This document shows positions 61,570 through 64,000 of a DNA stretch of 64,000 bases, in pieces (within the stretch, counting starts at the first letter, position 1; the number at the start of each line of letters is the position of its first letter). Location: positions 62,001 through 126,000 of the forward strand of contig JACQZU010000024.1 of NCBI GenBank assembly GCA_016213735.1, given 5' to 3'. Position numbers and translations under genes: made by a program. The notes below the pieces were generated by a model, which saw nothing but the letters and a program-made list of their open reading frames with translations, was not told where the DNA came from and did no database searches. The stretch comes from Acidobacteriota bacterium. GTDB taxonomy: Bacteria > Acidobacteriota > Holophagae > Holophagales > Holophagaceae.

Positions 61570-62463
61570 ATGAACGAAGGCCGGCGTCGCGCCCTCCTCG
61601 TCCTTCTGGGGGTCCTGGCCGCGGTGGGCGTGCGCGGGGCCGAGCCGCCGAAGGAACTGCTCTTCGGGCTCATTCCCGAAATGAACATCTTCACCCAGAA
61701 GGCCCGCTTCGCGGCCCTGGGAGAGCACCTCTCGAAAAGCCTCGGGGTGCCCATCCGCTTCACCATCCTCTCCCGGTACGGAAACATCATCCAGAGCTTC
61801 AAGACCGAGCGCATGGACGGGGCCTTCTTCGGTTCCTTCACGGGGGCCCTGGCCATCGAGAGGCTTGGCGTGGAGCCCCTCGCCCGGCCGGTGAACCTGG
61901 ACGGGACCTCCGCCTACCGTGGCTACCTCTTCGCCCGGAAGGACAGCGGGATCCGGACCCTGGCGGACATGCGCAAGAAGCGCATGGCCTTCGTGGACCG
62001 GGCCACCACGGCGGGGTTCCTCTTTCCCCTGGCCTACCTCCGGAAGGGGGGCGTCACCTCGAGGGAGGGCTATTTTTCTGGCTCCTTCTTCACCGGCAGC
62101 CACGACGCCGCCATCGCCGCGGTGCTGGAACACAAGGCGGACCTGGGCGCCGCCAAGCACAGCGTCTACGATCGCGTGCGCCGGGCGGACCCCCGGGTGG
62201 ACCGCGACCTGGTCATCCTGGCGGAGAGCCCCTGGGTTCCCTCCAATGGACTCTGCGTGCGGAAGGACCTTCCCCCCGAACTGCGGCGACGAATCAAGGC
62301 CGCCCTCCTGGAACTGCACGAACGGCCCGGGGGGCCGGAGGTCCTGAGCCGCTTCGGGGCCCTGCGCTTCATCGAGACCACCGCGGCGGACTACGCGCCC
62401 GTGGCCGAGATGGCGAAACAGGCTGGAATCGACATGAGCACCTATGACTACCAGAACCGCTGA
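61570..62463 (+). CDS. PhnD-like periplasmic binding protein
   Basis: The 297-residue product has a signal-like N-terminus and the phosphate/phosphite/phosphonate-binding pattern: FGLIPEMNIF, LGEHLSKSLGVPIRF, RMDGAFFGSFTGALAIERLG, DSGIRTLADMRKKRMAFVD and GSHDAAIAAVLEHKADLGAA. No transporter permease or ATPase follows. A sensor with GGDEF output begins 30 bases downstream. It therefore probably acts as the ligand-binding arm of signalling, not of uptake. GGAGGA precedes the ATG. Confidence 0.9.
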   Translation: MNEGRRRALLVLLGVLAAVGVRGAEPPKELLFGLIPEMNIFTQKARFAALGEHLSKSLGVPIRFTILSRYGNIIQSFKTERMDGAFFGSFTGALAIERLGVEPLARPVNLDGTSAYRGYLFARKDSGIRTLADMRKKRMAFVDRATTAGFLFPLAYLRKGGVTSREGYFSGSFFTGSHDAAIAAVLEHKADLGAAKHSVYDRVRRADPRVDRDLVILAESPWVPSNGLCVRKDLPPELRRRIKAALLELHERPGGPEVLSRFGALRFIETTAADYAPVAEMAKQAGIDMSTYDYQNR

Positions 62464-62493
62464 GCCCCGCCGGGCCCGGGGAGGGCCCCGCCG

Positions 62494-64000
62494 GTGAAGC
62501 GCCGGATCGTCCTGTCCCTGCTTTTCCTGGTGGGCTGCTCGGTGGTGGGCGCCCTCGTGGCGGTGCGCTCCATCCGGGAAACCCGGGAGGAGCTCCAGAG
62601 CCTCATCCGCCTCCACCAGATCGAGGAGATGCGGCAGGCGCTGATGATCGCCATCCAGGCAAGCCAGTCGGACCTCCTCAGCCTGAACACCAGCCTGGGG
62701 AGGAAGGCCGACGCCATCACCGACAACGTCCTCCACCTGGAGCGTTCGGCCCGGAAATGCACGACCTGCCACCATGAGCCCCAAGTCGCCGCCCGGATCG
62801 ATGCGCTCAACCGGCAGGTCTCCCACTTCGAGGCGGACCTCAGCTACTTCATCACCGCCTCGGCCGACGAGGGGCGCATCGAAAAGCTGAAGGCCGAAGC
62901 CGCGGTGGCCGGCATGCAGCTCCTGAAGATGACCGAGCAGATGTCGGTGGAGGCCACCCTCCGCCTGGAACAGCGCACCGAGCGGGCCATGCGGCGGATC
63001 TACGAGGTGGAGGTGCTCCTGAAGGGCGTCAGCCTTGCGGTCATTCTCCTGGCGGTGGGAGTGGCGGTGTCGCTCACCCGGACCGTCACCCGCCCCGTGG
63101 CCCGGCTCATCCAGGCCACCCGGGCCATCGCCGCCGGGCAGCTGGGCTTCGAGACCCCGGTGCAGGACCGCACCGAGTTCGGGGAACTGGCCAAGCACTT
63201 CAACAAGATGAGCCGGGGCCTCAAGGAGATGTACGAGGAGTTGCAGGGACAGATCCAGGTCCGGGTGCAGGCGGAGGAGGCCCTCCGGAAGAGCGAAGAG
63301 CGTTACGCCCTGGCCGCCCGGGGCGCCAACGACGGCCTCTGGGACTGGAACCTTCGCACCCAGGCCGTGTTCTACTCGACCCGCTGGAAAGAGATGCTGG
63401 GCTGGGCCGACCACGAGGTGGGGACCGCCCCGGAGGAATGGCTGGGACGGATCCACCCCGAGGACCGGGCCCGGGTGGACGCCCTCCTCGCCTCCCGCCT
63501 GAAGGGGGGAGAGGAGAGTTTCGCCACGGAATACCGCATCCGCCACCGCGACGGCACCGACCTCTGGGTGATGTGCCGGGGCATCGTGGTCCCCGACGAA
63601 ACCGGTTCCCCGGTCCGGATCGCCGGATCCCAGACGGACATCACCGCCCGCAAGAAGGCTGAGGAGCAGCTCCTCTTCGACGCCCTTCACGACACCCTGA
63701 CGGGCCTGGCGAACCGCGCCCTCTTCCACGACCGCCTGGAGCGGGCCCTTGCCGCGGCCCGCCGGCACGGAGGCCGCACCTCGGGCGTGCTGTTCGTGGA
63801 CCTGGACCGTTTCAAGGTCCTGAACGACACCCTGGGCCATGTCACGGGGGACCACATCCTCGTGGAGGTGGCCCACCGCCTGATCGGGACCATGCGCCCC
63901 GGCGACACCGTGGCCCGCTTCGGCGGGGATGAATTCGCCATCCTGGTGGAGAACATCACGGGGCTGCCCGAGGCCCTGGGGGTGGTGGAACGGCTCCAGG
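62494..64000 (+). CDS. Heme-CXXCH / HAMP / PAS / GGDEF membrane sensor, partial at 3' end
   Basis: From a GTG behind GGAGGG the open frame covers 502 codons and runs off the window. A membrane helix is at about 4-24. The periplasmic helical domain carries a heme-attachment motif, CTTCH (Cys89, Cys92, His93). A second helix is at about 172-192, then HAMP, a PAS/PAC domain at about 268-390 (NDGLWDWNLRTQAVFYS, VPDETGSPVRIAGSQTDIT) and GGDEF (FGGDEFAIL) with an RPGD inhibitory site five residues before. It would make cyclic di-GMP in response to redox state or ligand. Whether EAL follows is not visible. Confidence 0.93.
   Translation, partial: MKRRIVLSLLFLVGCSVVGALVAVRSIRETREELQSLIRLHQIEEMRQALMIAIQASQSDLLSLNTSLGRKADAITDNVLHLERSARKCTTCHHEPQVAARIDALNRQVSHFEADLSYFITASADEGRIEKLKAEAAVAGMQLLKMTEQMSVEATLRLEQRTERAMRRIYEVEVLLKGVSLAVILLAVGVAVSLTRTVTRPVARLIQATRAIAAGQLGFETPVQDRTEFGELAKHFNKMSRGLKEMYEELQGQIQVRVQAEEALRKSEERYALAARGANDGLWDWNLRTQAVFYSTRWKEMLGWADHEVGTAPEEWLGRIHPEDRARVDALLASRLKGGEESFATEYRIRHRDGTDLWVMCRGIVVPDETGSPVRIAGSQTDITARKKAEEQLLFDALHDTLTGLANRALFHDRLERALAAARRHGGRTSGVLFVDLDRFKVLNDTLGHVTGDHILVEVAHRLIGTMRPGDTVARFGGDEFAILVENITGLPEALGVVERLQ

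Noticed and set aside
1-64000. Insertion sequences, prophage or integrase genes
   Set aside because: No transposase, integrase, terminase or capsid motif was seen in any frame. The only mobile-like trace is the tRNA-Asn repeat array.

Overview
The window is very GC-rich and densely coded on both strands. Genes often overlap by ATGA, GTGA or TGATG junctions, and several starts are GTG or TTG. Sequence alone does not fix the taxonomy. The mix of pyruvate:ferredoxin oxidoreductase, an NfnAB-like transhydrogenase, MglA/MglB, Gly-tract lipoproteins, a zinc-ribbon Ser/Thr kinase and small CXXCH cytochromes fits Acidobacteriota, most likely the Holophagae (Geothrix/Holophaga-like). This is an inference. 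I see no transposase, phage gene or CRISPR array, so this is chromosomal sequence with a few accessory islets.

Layout. 1-1463: partial membrane protein and an MscS channel (minus). 1796-6792: three exported hydrolases (M20 amidohydrolase, metal-dependent amidohydrolase, CocE/S15 hydrolase). 6874-10031: outer-membrane-like protein, homogentisate dioxygenase, exported TIM-barrel amidohydrolase. 10006-13565: minus-strand unit of a membrane protein, a YkuD/Mur-ligase fusion and MoeA. 13686-18384: Ig-like lipoprotein, aminotransferase, tRNA-Val, EF-P, Crp/Fnr regulator. 18581-26133: anaerobic electron-transfer block on the minus strand (hemerythrin-NfnAB fusion, DHOD-like flavoprotein, PFOR). 26544-28404: di-heme mini-cytochrome, tRNA-Asn, a tandem array of tRNA-derived structured repeats and a small four-repeat protein. 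28666-39128: ROK kinase, then a signalling locus (CHASE2 Ser/Thr kinase, FecR-like protein, TPR-CHAT peptidase), DUF4197 protein and a FakA-DegV fusion. 39112-43319 (minus): DUF1295 protein, MglA, MglB, an exported Lys/Ala-repeat protein and an NtrC-type regulator. 43414-48150: DUF4412-like protein, xseB-ispA-dxs isoprenoid operon, secreted protein. 48160-53516: 5'-nucleotidase, DUF6941-like protein with paired terminators, ThiF/MoeB-like E1, RdgB, an unknown protein and MtnP. 53695-61441: large lipoprotein, histidine phosphatase, cobalamin riboswitch and btuB-F-C-D. 61570-64000: PhnD-like binding protein and a heme-CXXCH/HAMP/PAS/GGDEF sensor cut by the window edge.

How the genes work together. 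PFOR makes reduced ferredoxin, and the NfnAB fusion can exchange those electrons with NAD(P)H; its added hemerythrin domain suggests oxygen sensing or protection. The btu operon imports corrinoids under riboswitch control. ispA and dxs feed isoprenoid synthesis. The kinase/FecR/CHAT genes look like one envelope-spanning signalling or proteolysis module.

The most unusual items are the L,D-transpeptidase/Mur-ligase fusion, the hemerythrin-NfnAB fusion, the kinase-CHASE2/FecR/CHAT locus, and the tRNA-Asn repeat array whose internal hairpins keep their pairing while their sequence changes.
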